A stretch of 64,000 bases of DNA from Aphrophora alni (GCA_963513935.1 OY740768.1:73818877-73882876); one strand, 5' to 3'; shown: positions 41,918 to 53,341, counted from the first letter of the stretch. Notes: generated by a model not told the origin, from the sequence alone. Numbers and translations are program-made.

Positions 41918-42002
41918 GGATAATAGCAAAGCAACTGATTTCAAGCTGCTAACTGAACCCGAAAGGATCTACAGTTGCGATCCGCTTACGTTGCTATTAT
42001 CC
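41918..42002. repeat. 85-bp hairpin element with 12-bp perfect ends
   Basis: GGATAATAGCAA (41,918-41,929) is exactly complementary to TTGCTATTATCC (41,991-42,002). The interior is less AT-rich and includes CTGCTAACTGAACC and GTTGCGATCC, which slightly resemble a tRNA-Ser anticodon loop and B box. The spacing does not fold as a tRNA. It may be a tiny inverted-repeat element or a structured RNA; function unknown. Confidence 0.45.
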
Positions 42003-43813
42003 CTACATTAATTTAGTTGCTCTGATTTATGTTTCAAATCAAGTTTTGCTGATATAATCCTGAATTTACTATCTTTACTCCTTCTCTATATCGTTTATTT
42101 ATCGTCTAAGTGAGAGCCCTAATGATGACGTCGGAACATGATGTTTTATAGAAAACGTAAAAGACGGTAATCGTTCAGCACTTTCATAACAATCAAATTT
42201 ATATTTATAGAACAAGATTGGAAAGGACAATAAATTTATTACCATCTGACATTATAGTCCATGTCCTCTAAAAAAAATATATAATTTTAATTACATAAAT
42301 TAAAGTTATTGTTATTGTTATAGATTGATACTGTTTATTACAAATCAAGCAATTGTTGACTATGCAAGACAAAGTCCTGTTTTAAATCAACCATTTTTCT
42401 CCCTCTATTTGTTTGTATGCACATTCATTAGTGCATATGGCCAAATTCGTCTATCAATCGTTATACTATTTGATAATAATGGTCTTTGTAGCAAAGCCGA
42501 CAGATTTCTGAGTTTAAAAAACAATAACTTATATTTATATTTACGTTATAAATTAACAATCTCAAATAATTTATTATATGAGGTAATAGTTACACGGTTT
42601 TGTTCCACATGACTCCTTCTTCAACTTGATATAACGTTCAAGTAACTTGTATGTGAGCAACAATGTACTAGAATAAATTATGTAAGTTGTTGGATCGTTT
42701 ACAATTGTGTCACCAGGTCCCAACAAACCAGGTCATTAGGTATTAACACAAAGATTCATATTTGATATAATTTTGTCAAGAATCCAGAGTTAACAATAGT
42801 TGGCGGTACACCCTACATCAGTGTCATCCTAATGAATATTTAATCAAAATCACAATTCAAGTATTAAACCAACCGTAAAGCGAAACACTTCTCCATGTGA
42901 GTCATTTTTTGATCAAGTGTACAGTAACTGTGGTATATTTTCGGTTACTCTTTGAATTATTATTATTGTTGTGCTTCATATCGTGTGTTTGTTAGCTGCC
43001 ACGTGGATTACAAGTACGATGTATTGAACATATGAAGACATTTAAGGACCAAAATCTTCTGATTATAGAACCACATTAATTCTACTTATAAACTATAACA
43101 CTACGGACAATGGAAATTCGGTATTTAAATAGTTTCAACATTTTTTCTTTTTACGAAAAATATATGCATATTTATGATTTAATTTCATATAACATATTTT
43201 ACAAGACGTAAAAATTAACATGAGCATTATTAAAACATTCATTTAAATAATTTAGAACGGAAATATATTAAAGGTTATAGATTGACTCACAGATGTTTCT
43301 ACAGACATGAATAAAAAATGTGGCAAGGAATGAAAGTTGCAGAATTTACTTTGCACGTATCCGAGTTACATAGCTCAGTAAATAAGTTAAATTTCCACAT
43401 ATGGCGTGATGAAACAGACAAATAGAGATGAAATAACTCGTTTTCACCCTTACTTGGATAGCATTTCTTTTATTCCTTAATTTTAATTTCCGACGATAGA
43501 ACCCATAATGTACAATCTATGTCAACAAAGCTTTAAAATATATTTATTTTCTAAAAAAATACAAATAATCAAAACAAAATAAAATAGAAAATAAACTTAA
43601 TGTAATTCCCGAGCTGTTTAATGTTTCAAATTTGATGGTTGTCGATACGTTCAAAAGTTCCAAGAATATAAAAATATTGTGTTTTTAATCTCTTTACTTT
43701 TTATACAATACTTTATATTTCAAAGACCTACATCAGTTTTTAGTATTGAAATAGATAGTTTTTTCAGTACTTTTAATGTTTAATTATTAAATATGTAATT
43801 GATTTAGAAATGG
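42003..43813. other. AT-rich DNA, no gene seen
   Basis: No supported gene; the frame at 42,325-42,612 has no domain signal. Confidence 0.55.
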
Positions 43814-43894
43814 ATTAAAAATAAGGAAAACAAGGATTCTTCAAACGACAAAGTTTTTGTGGTTTGAGAAATCCTTGTTTCCCTTATTTTAAAT
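43814..43894. repeat. 81-bp imperfect palindrome
   Basis: ATAAGGAAAACAAGGATT...TCAAAC on the left is matched by its complement on the right with a few mismatches and almost no loop. A single-arm relative lies at 26,862-26,892, so this is a dispersed repeat and not only a local hairpin. Confidence 0.6.
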
Positions 43895-45348
43895 GTAGCA
43901 TTGCGGTGCTATTCCTTCGAAATTTGATATTAAAAATACATACACAGAAAATGAAACTGTTGCAAAAGATTTTGTGAGAAGTCCAAATATTAAAGGTACA
44001 TTAGTTTTAATTTATCATTTAATTTAATAGAAGCAACAACAATTAATAGCGTTTTGAAATATTATAATATGTTTATTACTGAGTACATCATAATTTATTT
44101 AAATTTATAAAACCGAGTATTGGAATGTCAAAGCAATAATAAATACATTGTTTTATATAACGACAAAATATGGAGTTAAAAAAGGAAATATCTTTAAATG
44201 CGATTTTATACCTTGAGTGTTCGAGGGTCTGTCATTCATTTTCCCCAATAATTATTATAGATTATCGGTTTTGTTAATCATTTGTAATTAGAATCATATT
44301 TAAATTTTACGTTTATAAATGTTTTACGTCTAGTTTGTGTTTTTGTTGCGATATTAAATTTATTTCATAGATTTAATTATTGAATATACTTTTGGAGATT
44401 TTCTAAATAAAGTAAATGAAAAATTTACCTGATAATCTGAGAATGACAATATATTAATGAAACCGATAACATATAATTATAGTGAATAAATTATTATGTT
44501 GGTGTAACTGTTCAGGTAAGATATAATAAAATCTTAGTCTTGGAAACAAAAATATGTAGACAGCGTTTAAAAATATTGTTTATAATATGTAAGGAATTCC
44601 AATTTTACATTTTTGACACTGTCTAAATTTATAAATACGTCAAACAAAGTTAAACTATACCTAAATAGTTAACTAGAAAGATGTATTAACTCTTTTTGCA
44701 CATAAGTTATCTATATAGTTTATTAGACATTTACAATCATTTATGTTTATAAAAACTAATATTATACTACTAATATATATTTTGAGTGTTTGCATCAACT
44801 CCTATTAACTAGTGAAAACTTGAAAGAGACAAACATAGTCTAGCATCCCTGGACTATTATGCAATATACTGCATAAGTGAACGGTGGAACGTGACCCTTC
44901 CTACCCCTCCCCCCCTTTGTATTTAACTACATCATGGCATTTTAAATTGAATCTACATTCGTCATCAACAACGTTTGACCTTTTCTGTGAAGTATTTATA
45001 ACCGTGTTTTTCACAAATGAATTTTTGTCTGTCCAATTATTTGTTTAGTTATCTATCGTTCCATTTTATGTTAAAGCAATATGTCCATCGTTTAATATTT
45101 CACCTTTTATAAACAAATATTTTTAACATTTTGGTAATTAAAACTAAAAATCTAAGAATTATTTAATATTATTTAAAGAATTATTTGAAAACAAAACTTT
45201 TTAGATTGGTTTTAAAACTCTAAACCTTATATGTAACTTTTTATAGTTATATGTTTTTATATTTATATAAAGAGACAGTGCGTATTACGAAAGGAATTCC
45301 GTCTTATAGATAGTCAAAAATATTTTAGGTTTTGTTTACTTCAAGTAT

Positions 45349-45351
<3 letters not shown>
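43895..45351. other. AT-rich DNA, no gene seen
   Basis: Nothing supported. Confidence 0.55.

Positions 45352-45406
<55 letters not shown>
45352..45406. repeat. (TA)n microsatellite
   Basis: A pure TA run of about 55 bp. Confidence 0.95.
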
Positions 45407-45408
<2 letters not shown>

Positions 45409-46335
45409 GTGTTTCACGACATAGATTTACATAAATCCTACGATTCATCACTGTATATCAATCATTACTGTTTCTGTTTTCTGAGCATATTTTCGTTTGT
45501 TTAGATGCATATTTCATTGTTTGTTTCATTTCGTTTGTTTCATTTTGTTTTAAACTACAGTATTATATAATAACAGTAGTGACCAAAAACGAAACAAATA
45601 CTCTGTAAGGCTATGCAAACTAATATGGGAGTTACGTAGTGTAATCAATGCCCTTTTTTCCCAATTGTTGTTTAAGGGAGAAAAATGTTCAGTCCTAATC
45701 CATGTAAAAAAAGGATATATCTTGAATACTCCAACACCATCAGGGTAAGATGAGAACAAAAGTTAGTGAAGAGAGACCTGATATGGAATATGAAAGATTG
45801 AGGGTATAACCCAAGAGTACATAAAAAACGTGCAGATCACCCTAGGGTTCCCATATTTATAGAATTAGATAGCGTTACAGCAAGTCCAGATAAACTATGA
45901 AGGTTCCAATTTACTCTACACAAAAGAGCATGCGATTTAACAGATCGTAGAGCGCAAAAGATTTTGAAATTTAGTTTCGGTTCTTCTACCTCAAGTAAAT
46001 TTTGAAAAAAAGCCTATGTCTTACTCAATGAAAATTTACCCTGCCACAAAATTTAATGCAGCCTTATCATTGAAAACAATAACAATTTTCTGCGCTATCC
46101 ATTCTGGAAATCATCAAAAACCCAAGTGTTAAATTATTGCAATTAATGACTATAAAATATATTTGTAGCCCATAAAACCGTATCCTTAAGTATTCGACTT
46201 ACTATAAATAAAGTTACTCGAATACACATACTGTATTAAAATAATTTAAGTTGAACTTCGCTAAAGAACTAGTTCTACAGTACTAAATTGAATAGAGGTA
46301 CCCGTTGAATTAAGGAAAGTTATCTACGTAGAAAA
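45407..46335. other. Spacer, no gene seen
   Basis: The 45,580-46,100 part is a little less AT-rich, but all frames are interrupted and I recognise nothing. Confidence 0.45.
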
Positions 46336-46500
46336 AGGTTCTCTCGTATTTTTCTCTTTACATTTGTTGTAAATTTGTAAGGTTTAGGGCTAGTAACTTG
46401 TTATTGCTCACCGAGTTCGTAAAAAGCGCTGAAGTTCTACAACTTTATTGGACATTGAGAATCAATAAACTTCCAAAGAGACATAATTCGTAGGATTCTC
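46336..46500 (+). repeat. Dispersed repeat B, copy 2
   Basis: Matches 34,547-34,726 in block order: GTTCTCTCGT, TTTGTAAATTTGTAAGG, GCTAG, TAACTTGTTA, GTTCTACAACTTTATTGG, ATCAATAAA and CATAATTCGTAGGAT. Confidence 0.5.
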
Positions 46501-46745
46501 TTTTCATTACAAACGTTTATTTTTGTCTTAGTCTCACATAGATTACTTTAAATGATATCAAAGTACGTTACAATTAGTACGGATGAACACACGCAATATA
46601 ATTTGTTTGTAAATGCTACAGGTGTGACAAAGAGTCTTACACAATACAAAATAGAAAAAAAACACCTATTTTATAACCTAATTATACAATCATGTTTGTT
46701 GTACAGTGTATTATAAAATATTCTTGTAATATTTTGTTGCTTTTA

Positions 46746-48469
46746 TACAGGATTTTTCTGAATTAGGACGCCAAACTTCTGGAGTGAGTTTCTTATATAA
46801 TAATAAATAAAAAGTTCCTATAAACATGGGTCCTAAACAGCTTTGTTTTTTTTTAAATCCACCATTTTGAATTGAAAAACACATTATAGCTTAGAAAGAT
46901 ATAAGATATTGAGTTCAGATTTGGCATACACATTTTTATGTAATGTTTTAAAAGTGTACTAATCATGAAGAATGTGATTGTCTTATTTAATAATGGAGGC
47001 CATTTAAAATTTGCATTGATTACTATTTCGAAAACCATTAATTAAAAAAAAATAATTACAAGAGACAAAAAGTTACTTCTTTAAACTACAAATAAAATGA
47101 TTTTTTAAATTTTATATTTTGTCTGCAAGTCAAGGGCTAATGGATTCATCGAGAAAAAACTAAAAACATAATTTCTTGGAAGTTGTGTGCAACACCTAAG
47201 ATTATTTTAGGAGAAAAAAAAGAAGAATTTAAAGAAATAATAATCAAACCCATTTCCCAGATTTTATGAAATATGTATATGTAACCAATCTCTTAACCAT
47301 TTCAAAATACCAATTGACTGATACTTTTGATGCCTAATGTAAAGTTTTTGTTGTTCAGAACGATTGACTGTATTTACATTTACAGTCGCGTTGATACTTT
47401 TTGTCACTTTTTACTTTTTGTCCATTGTTTACATAAGTAATTATTTTTTACCATGGTACAGTATTTTTACCGTGAGAAGGTGGACACGATTTTTATGTAC
47501 AGACGAGCAAATAGTTCTGGCCCTGAAGCAGCGCGATTTAATTTGAAAATATTTTCTAACTGACAACAATCTGATCATCATTAAATTTTCATCAATTTAC
47601 CCTGTAGAGATAGATTCCCTACACAGTCGAACAGAGGACCGCGGAAAATAAAGGCGAGTAAGAACACCTGATTTGGAAGAAAACATTCTATATCGCGTCG
47701 AACAATACCCACAAGTAAGTACTCGACAAGTGGTACAAGTAGGACATTAGAGTGTGGAGAGTAGAATTCTGCACGAGGAGTTGTTGTTTCCGCACTACAT
47801 ACAACGTGTACACTTGTTTTTGACGAATACCCAGCTAGAGTGAATTTTTTCCGGTGCTATCTGGAGCAGGATGTTAATTTTATGTTCGCTTGCTTCTGCG
47901 TCGTTTACAGATAAGACGACTTTTAAAATAGATGGCATTACAATCACGAATGTGCATATGAAAATCCTCATGCTGTATTTCAAGCAAGGTACCAGGAAAA
48001 GTTGTATGGATCGGAGTTATCTGGGATACGTTGTTGGGGCCACATTTCCTGCCAACAAAACTGAAAGATATCAGTTATAAGCACTTCATTGGACGTGATC
48101 TCCCTCTAATTTTGGATTTTGGAAGATTTGCCCTTGAGCAGATAGTTTATGCACAACGGCGCACCAGCATACTACACAATGTATGTAACAATAAAATTTT
48201 TAAATTACCGCCATTTTGAAAATAATACAAATACAGTCTTAATGTTTTGTAACTCTGTTAAAACATCACATTAAAAATGTGTATACCAAATCTGAACTCA
48301 ATATATTATGTACTTCCCAAGCTATAATTTTTAATGTTTTTAAACAAAATGGCAGATTGTTTGAAAAAAAGCAGTTTAGGACACATGTTTGTAGGAACTT
48401 TTTTATATTATTATTTATATAAAAAACTCAATCCAGAAGTTTGACGTCCTATTTAAGAAATACCCTGTA
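46746..48469 (+). mobile_element. Tc1/mariner-superfamily DNA transposon, decayed full length
   Basis: The ends TACAGGATTTTTC and GAAATACCCTGTA are inverted, flanked on both sides by TA (46,744-46,745 and 48,470-48,471), the target duplication of this superfamily. Inverted similarity continues inward for about 280 bp (46,746 to about 47,030 and about 48,190 to 48,469), for example GTTCCTA(T/C)AAACATG, TTGAGTTCAGATTTGG and TATACACATTTTTA. The span between holds a broken transposase reading from left to right. Total length is about 1.72 kb. The LINE begins only about 210 bp downstream but lies outside it. Confidence 0.85.
47470..48190 (+). pseudogene. Tc1/mariner transposase pseudogene
   Basis: The intact enzyme would bind the inverted ends and cut and paste the element using a three-acid (DDD/DDE) active site. 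Visible pieces: VDTIFMYRRANSSGPEAARF near 47,480 (start of the helix-turn-helix region), PDLEENILYRVEQYPQVSTR at about 47,670-47,730, HEELLFPHYIQRVHLF at about 47,775-47,820, YENPHA near 47,955, GPHFLPTKL near 48,034 and FMHNGAPA near 48,150. The last piece corresponds to a catalytic His-Asp-Gly-Ala-Pro-Ala motif with the Asp changed to Asn. Several in-frame stops and frame changes confirm inactivity. The C-terminal third appears to be missing before the right inverted repeat. Recognition rests on remembered conserved motifs of arthropod transposases of this kind. Confidence 0.8.
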
Positions 48470-48668
48470 TAGTTACAAAACGTGAAGATATGCTTACGTG
48501 AAAATGGGTGTTATCTTATTATGTTTAGTAATATCTATATATAAATGGTTAACATTGCCTTTACATCACATCCTTTAAAATTAATAATGATTATTTTAGG
48601 GATACCTTAACAGATGATATAAAATAATTAATAGTTATTTATTGGTTGATGTTAAGCTTTTAAAAGTC

Positions 48669-48679
48669 ACTTGTGGAGT
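48669..48679. repeat. LINE target-site duplication, left copy
   Basis: ACTTGTGGAGT, repeated exactly after the poly-A tail at 53,331-53,341. Confidence 0.85.
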
Positions 48680-48826
48680 CCGTGTGGGATGCTGGTCCCA
48701 TATCGGACGCCTCCCCAGGTGGCGGATAGGGGAACGCCTCTCAGATATGAGTGGTACCGGGGAAATCAAATACCCGGGGCGGACCAAAAACCAGATAGGG
48801 GAAGGTACCCCGAAAATAAACCAAAC
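48680..48826 (+). promoter_or_regulatory. LINE 5' leader, probable internal promoter
   Basis: The first ~147 bases are the most GC-rich segment of the window, with CCCAGGTGGCGGATAGGGG and CCCGGGGCGGACC. Jockey-type elements lack an upstream promoter and start transcription from their own first bases, so the promoter should lie here. An ATG at 48,689 is in frame with ORF1, only 9 bases from the 5' end. The ATG at 48,827 (ACCAAACATGG, A at -3 and G at +4) looks a better start. The promoter role is inference. Confidence 0.45.
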
Positions 48827-50509
48827 ATGGAAGCTCAGAAGGAGAAAAAAGTTACGGTGCAGGGAGTAGGATCCCCAGTACCGGCACGGGGAGCGAGCAA
48901 GCAGGCTTTACCCGGGTCGTCAGCAAGCTACTGCAAGGACAAAACTGTATCAGTAGAGATGGAGAAAGAAGACCCTTTTTAAAGAAGTTCGATATTAACT
49001 CGATCGCCATCAGAAAACAAAAGTTCGAAGACAAATGTCAAAAGTTCACTTCTTGAGGACTCCAGAGAGAATGAGAATCTTCAAAAGGAACACAATGAAG
49101 TTGCAGAAAATGAGTTATTTAAACTAAAAGAGTTAACCATAACTGATAAAGAATTGGTAACCCAGAAGGAACTCGCTCTATGGAACCATCTTCAAGTAGC
49201 TCAACAGGATGTTCAGGCATTGAAGCAGGAAAATTCTGAACTAAAACAAGAACTAGCCCAGGTAATGCAGAGAATTAAACTTTTAGAGCGTAGGGAAGTA
49301 AGTCAACGTGAGAACATAGTTTATGAAACCGATGAGGAAGAGCTCACAAAAGAAACGGAATGGATACTTAATAAAAGGAAAAGGAATAAGAAAAGGAAAG
49401 CTAGCGATTCTCCTGAAATCTCATTGACTCCATCTACTTCAGGTATAAATCGAGCGGGAGGCTGTAGTGAGAAAACGGAGCGGTCAATACAAGTGAAAGA
49501 CAAAGGAAAACAATCTCCACCACCAATAACTCTGGAAGGATGCGTGGACTACGGAATAGTTCATAGTCTTTTGTCAAGCAATTGTCAGCAGGGTTTCAAG
49601 GTCACCTATCTCAGCAGTGGCGAACTTAAAGTTAATGTTGTTGGAGAGAGTTGCTATAGAAACTTGGTGAAAATACTAAATGAGAATAACTTTAAATGGT
49701 TTACGTATGAAGATAAAAACAACAGAGAAGTAAAAGTCATGGCTAGGCACTTACATCCTTCATGTAAACCAGAGGATATTAAGCAAGTGCTAACAGAAAA
49801 GGGATTTAAAATATTAAATGTTGTGCATATCCTGGAAAGGAAAACAAAATTGCCTTTGCCTTTGTTTATGTTATGTTTTAGCAAAGAGGAAAGTGTGCAA
49901 AAAATATATACGATTGTTAATATAATGGGTATGAAAGTTAAGATTGAAGCGTTGAGGAAACCAAAAATGGTGCCTCAGTGCAAACGATGCCAGAGACATG
50001 GCCATACTCAAAGGTTCTGTGGAAGAGATGCAAAATGTGTAAAGTGTGCCGGGAATCATATTTCTAGCGACTGTCTAAAAAGCAAAGATACTCCACCAAG
50101 ATGTATTAATTGTGGTGAGGCTCACCCAGCAAGCTACAGAGGTTGTGAAGTAACAAAGCATATACAGAAAATGAGGGAAAAGACTATTAGCAAAAGAAAT
50201 ACTAAATCAACAGAGAGTACTCAGCTAAGCCATTTTCAAGAAGAAATTCTAGTAAAAACAAACATCGAGGAAAGCAAATTAAGGCAAACAAAACAATTCG
50301 ACTCTTATGCGAACAAGGTAGGAACTGCTATCACTAATAAAAAAGATGAACTTGAGGAGACAACTACTAATCAGCTGCTTCAAAAATTAATTTAAAAAAT
50401 TGACCAACAAGAAAAGCTAAACGAAAGGGTACTCGACAGACTCACTAAATTAGAAAGTGGTTTTAGAAAATCAATTAATAACATGCCTTTAGTAGGGAAA
50501 CAAAAATGA
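48827..50509 (+). pseudogene. LINE ORF1, Gag-like RNA-binding protein with two nonsense codons
   Basis: ORF1 proteins of this clade bind element RNA and carry it to the nucleus. One frame runs from ATG 48,827 to TGA 50,507-50,509, about 560 codons, broken only by TAA at 48,980-48,982 and TAA at 50,393-50,395. Numbering from 49,154: a coiled-coil-like segment at residues 10-48 (Leu/Glu/Gln rich), a basic KRKRNKKRK stretch at 74-82, a PRE_C2HC-like domain at about 181-250, then zinc knuckles CX2CX4HX4C at 276-289, CX2CX3HX4C at 295-307 and CX2CX3HX6C at 317-331. After the second stop the same frame continues for 37 codons to the TGA that overlaps the ORF2 start. Either nonsense codon may be a recent mutation or a sequencing error. 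An alternative start is ATG 48,689 in the same frame. Confidence 0.88.
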
Positions 50510-53176
50510 TGGTGATGGAGACTTTGAGAATAGCAGCCTGGAACTCTAACGGCCTCTTGAAACACAAACATGAGTTGGAAATATTTCTTGAAAGCCACAA
50601 AATTGATATATGCCTTATCTCGGAGACCCATTTCACTAAAGAATCTTATATTAAAATAAAAGGCTACCAGATATATAATACTATTCATCCTAGCAATAAA
50701 TCGCGTGGTGGAACTGCTGTCATTATTAAGGAAAACATTAGTCATTATGAAGATATTAAATATGAGACAAATGAAATTCAATCTACCTTAGTTAGAGTCA
50801 AAACTGAGTCTAAGGATGTGACAGTAGTAGCGATATACTGCCCACCTAGACATATAATAAAGAATACTCAATTTGAAGCATTTTTTCAAGGGATGGGTAA
50901 CCACTTTATTGTGGGCGGAGATTTAAATGACAAGCACACATATTGGGGTTCCAGGTTAATATCACCCAGAGGAAAGGAACTGCATGAGGCTGCGATAAGT
51001 TATCGGTGTGAATTTCAGTCAACAAGCACACCTACATACTGGCCGACTGATAATAGGAAAATTCCAGACCTAATAGATTTCTTCATTTTGAAGGGAATTA
51101 ATAGCAACTACACAGACATTGAGGCGACTGAGGAGCTTTCATCTGACCATACGCCCATTATTCTTACTGTCAGCCAAACAGTTATAAGGAAACGAAAACC
51201 TTCCACTCTGGTAAACATTCATACCGACTGGGATGGATTTAAAAATGATTTGGATCGCAGAATAAACCTTAAATCGCCTCTTAAAACAATAGAACAACTG
51301 GAGACTGAGCTTCAAAACCTAATTGCTAACATCCAATTATCGGCTTGGGAATATACTCCAAAAGTCGAAGGAAAAACCAGAGGAATTAACTATCCTATCG
51401 AAATTCGGGAAAAAATAAAAGAAAAAAGAAAAGCAAGACGAAGGTGGCAAGAATCACGAACACCACTGTCCAAAAATGTGTTAAACCGGTTAGGTAAGGA
51501 ATTGAAAAATATGATTATTGAAATAAAGAACGAAACCTTTAGTAACTACATGGGTAATTTGTCATACGATAAAACCAGTGACTACTCCTTGTGGAAAGCA
51601 GCTAGATCTCTTAAGAGACCTATTACTCAGTCTCCTCCTTTGAAGAAAGAAGATGGAACTTGGGCTAGAGATAGCAAAGAAAAGGTGGAATTATTTTGCA
51701 GATTACTTGGAAGATACTTTCTGTGCTCCTACAAGGCAAACAGCAAAGGAAAACCTAGATAAAATGATCAACCCAGATAAATCTAATATCAGACCTGCAA
51801 CAGTGAAAGAGGTGATTCGAGAAATCAAAACGAAAGTTAAACAGAAAAAAGCTCCAGGTTATGACCTGATCACTGGTAAAGTTGTTAAAGAGCTTTCAAA
51901 GAAAGCTATTGTTAAATTAACATCCATTATTAACGCAGCAATAAGATTAACTTATGTTCCTCGTCAGTGGAAGGTGGCGGAAATTGTGATGATTCCGAAA
52001 CCTGGAAAGCCAACCACAGAAAAAACCTCATACCGTCCAATATCGTTGCTGCCTGTCCTATCTAAGGTATTTGAAGGAATTATTTTGACAAGACTTATGG
52101 CAGTAATTCAAGAAAAAATGATTATACCATTGCATCAGTTTGGATTTCGCCAAAAGCACTCGACAATAGATCAGGTGCACAGATTAACAAGCACTGTTGA
52201 AAAGGCCTTAGAAGAAAAAAATATATGTTCGGCTTTATTTCTAGACGTTGCTCAAGCTTTTGATAAAGTTTGGCATGTTGGAATTAATAACAAATTAAAA
52301 GCTATACTTCCGCAAAAACTGAGTAAATTATTGAGTTCGTATTTAGCAGATAGACTTTTTAGAGTTCGGATGAATTCAGAATATTCAGAGCTAAGGAACA
52401 TCAAAGCTGGAGTGCCTCAAGGTAGCGTACTTGGACCTATACTGTACTTAATCTATACTCATGATTTGCCTCAGGATGATGACGTCTTAATTGCCACATT
52501 TGCTGATGATACGGCTATCCTGGCTGTAGGGAAAGATGTAGGAGATGCAACAAGTAAACTACAAAATGCGACTAACCATGTCACTGCTTGGACTAAAAAA
52601 TGGCGTATCAAGATTAATGAGACAAAATCAGTGCATGTAAACTTTACAAATAGAAAAGGTGTTTACAAGCCAGTATATATTGATCAAAATATAGTACCGT
52701 ATGCCAACAGTGCAAAATATCTTGGTATGACCCTTGATGCTAAGCTACGTTGGAAGGAACATATTAAGAAGAATCGTGAACAACTGGGTATTCAATTAAA
52801 GAAAATGCATTGGCTGATTGGAAGAAAGTCAGAATTATCAGTACATAACAAACTAGTGCTATACAAGCAAGTGCTAAAACCGATATGGTTATATGGTATA
52901 CAGCTATGGGGCTGCTCTAAGAAGTCTAATATCAAAATTATTCAGACCTTTCAAAATAAAGTATTAAGGAATTTAGTGAAAGCTCCTTGGTATGTCAGCA
53001 ATGACACTATTCACAGGGACTTGAAGATCGAAACGGTAGAGGCCGAAATACAAAAGCAAGCTAAAAAGCATGAGTCTCGACTCCATAACCACCAAAACGT
53101 TGAAGTACTTCAGCTGCTTGACAACGCAGAGTTAGTGCGACGCCTTAAAAGACTGAAGCCTTTTGACTTGGTTTAA
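50506..53176 (+). pseudogene. LINE ORF2, endonuclease-reverse transcriptase with one frameshift
   Basis: ORF2 nicks target DNA and reverse-transcribes element RNA from the nick. Starting at ATG 50,506, the endonuclease part shows WNSNG (residues 12-16), the catalytic Glu in SETH (39-42), GGDLN (137-141), PDLIDFF (187-193) and SSDHTP (212-217). The frame changes at about 51,694-51,697, where a TTTT run appears one T too long relative to the conserved reading LFADYLEDTFCAP. Beyond it the reverse transcriptase (numbered from 51,653) has PISLLPVLSKVFE near 129, FLDVAQAFDKVWH (196-208), AGVPQGSVLGP (252-262) and the catalytic FADD (283-286), then a Cys-containing C-terminal region ending at TAA/TTTAAA near 53,176. 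About 890 codons in total, normal for Jockey ORF2. All catalytic motifs look intact, so the single frameshift is the only visible defect. Confidence 0.93.
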
Positions 53177-53330
53177 AGTTCACAGTTGTGGGTGTGGAGC
53201 TGTGAACATAGGTATTGACATTGGGAAATAACCTAATAAACTGTCACGATTGCTGTTAGAAATTAAGCTGCTGGTTAGCTGATAAAGCTAGTTGTAGTGT
53301 TATAAATAAATAATAATAAAAAAAAAAAAA
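53177..53330 (+). other. LINE 3' UTR and poly-A tail
   Basis: About 140 bases after the ORF2 stop, containing AGTTCACAGTTGTGGGTGTG and a later TAAATAAATAATAATAAA polyadenylation-like run that passes into the A tail. Its GAGCTGTGAAC complements the GTTCACAGTT segment, giving a small possible hairpin. Confidence 0.75.
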
Positions 53331-53341
53331 ACTTGTGGAGT
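53331..53341. repeat. LINE target-site duplication, right copy
   Basis: ACTTGTGGAGT directly after the poly-A tail, identical to the left copy at 48,669-48,679. Confidence 0.85.

Larger units (their letters stand above)
48680..53330 (+). mobile_element. Full-length Jockey-clade non-LTR retrotransposon (LINE)
   Basis: An 11-bp target duplication encloses a unit of about 4.65 kb. In order it has a GC-rich 5' leader, a Gag-like ORF1 with three zinc knuckles, an ORF2 with apurinic-type endonuclease and reverse transcriptase, a short 3' UTR and a poly-A tail (about 53,318-53,330). It moves by target-primed reverse transcription. Base composition is clearly less AT-rich than the flanks. Intact ends with only three visible coding lesions suggest a fairly recent insertion. 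ORF1 motifs, RT sequence and length fit the Jockey clade. Confidence 0.92.

Noticed and set aside
41918..42002. tRNA-Ser gene
   Set aside because: The B-box-like sequence lies about 30 bases too far from the 3' end, the anticodon stem is mismatched, and the 12-bp end stem is too long for an acceptor stem.
50392..50781. 129-residue minus-strand frame across the ORF1/ORF2 junction
   Set aside because: Shadow of the LINE; the plus strand carries the conserved endonuclease motifs.
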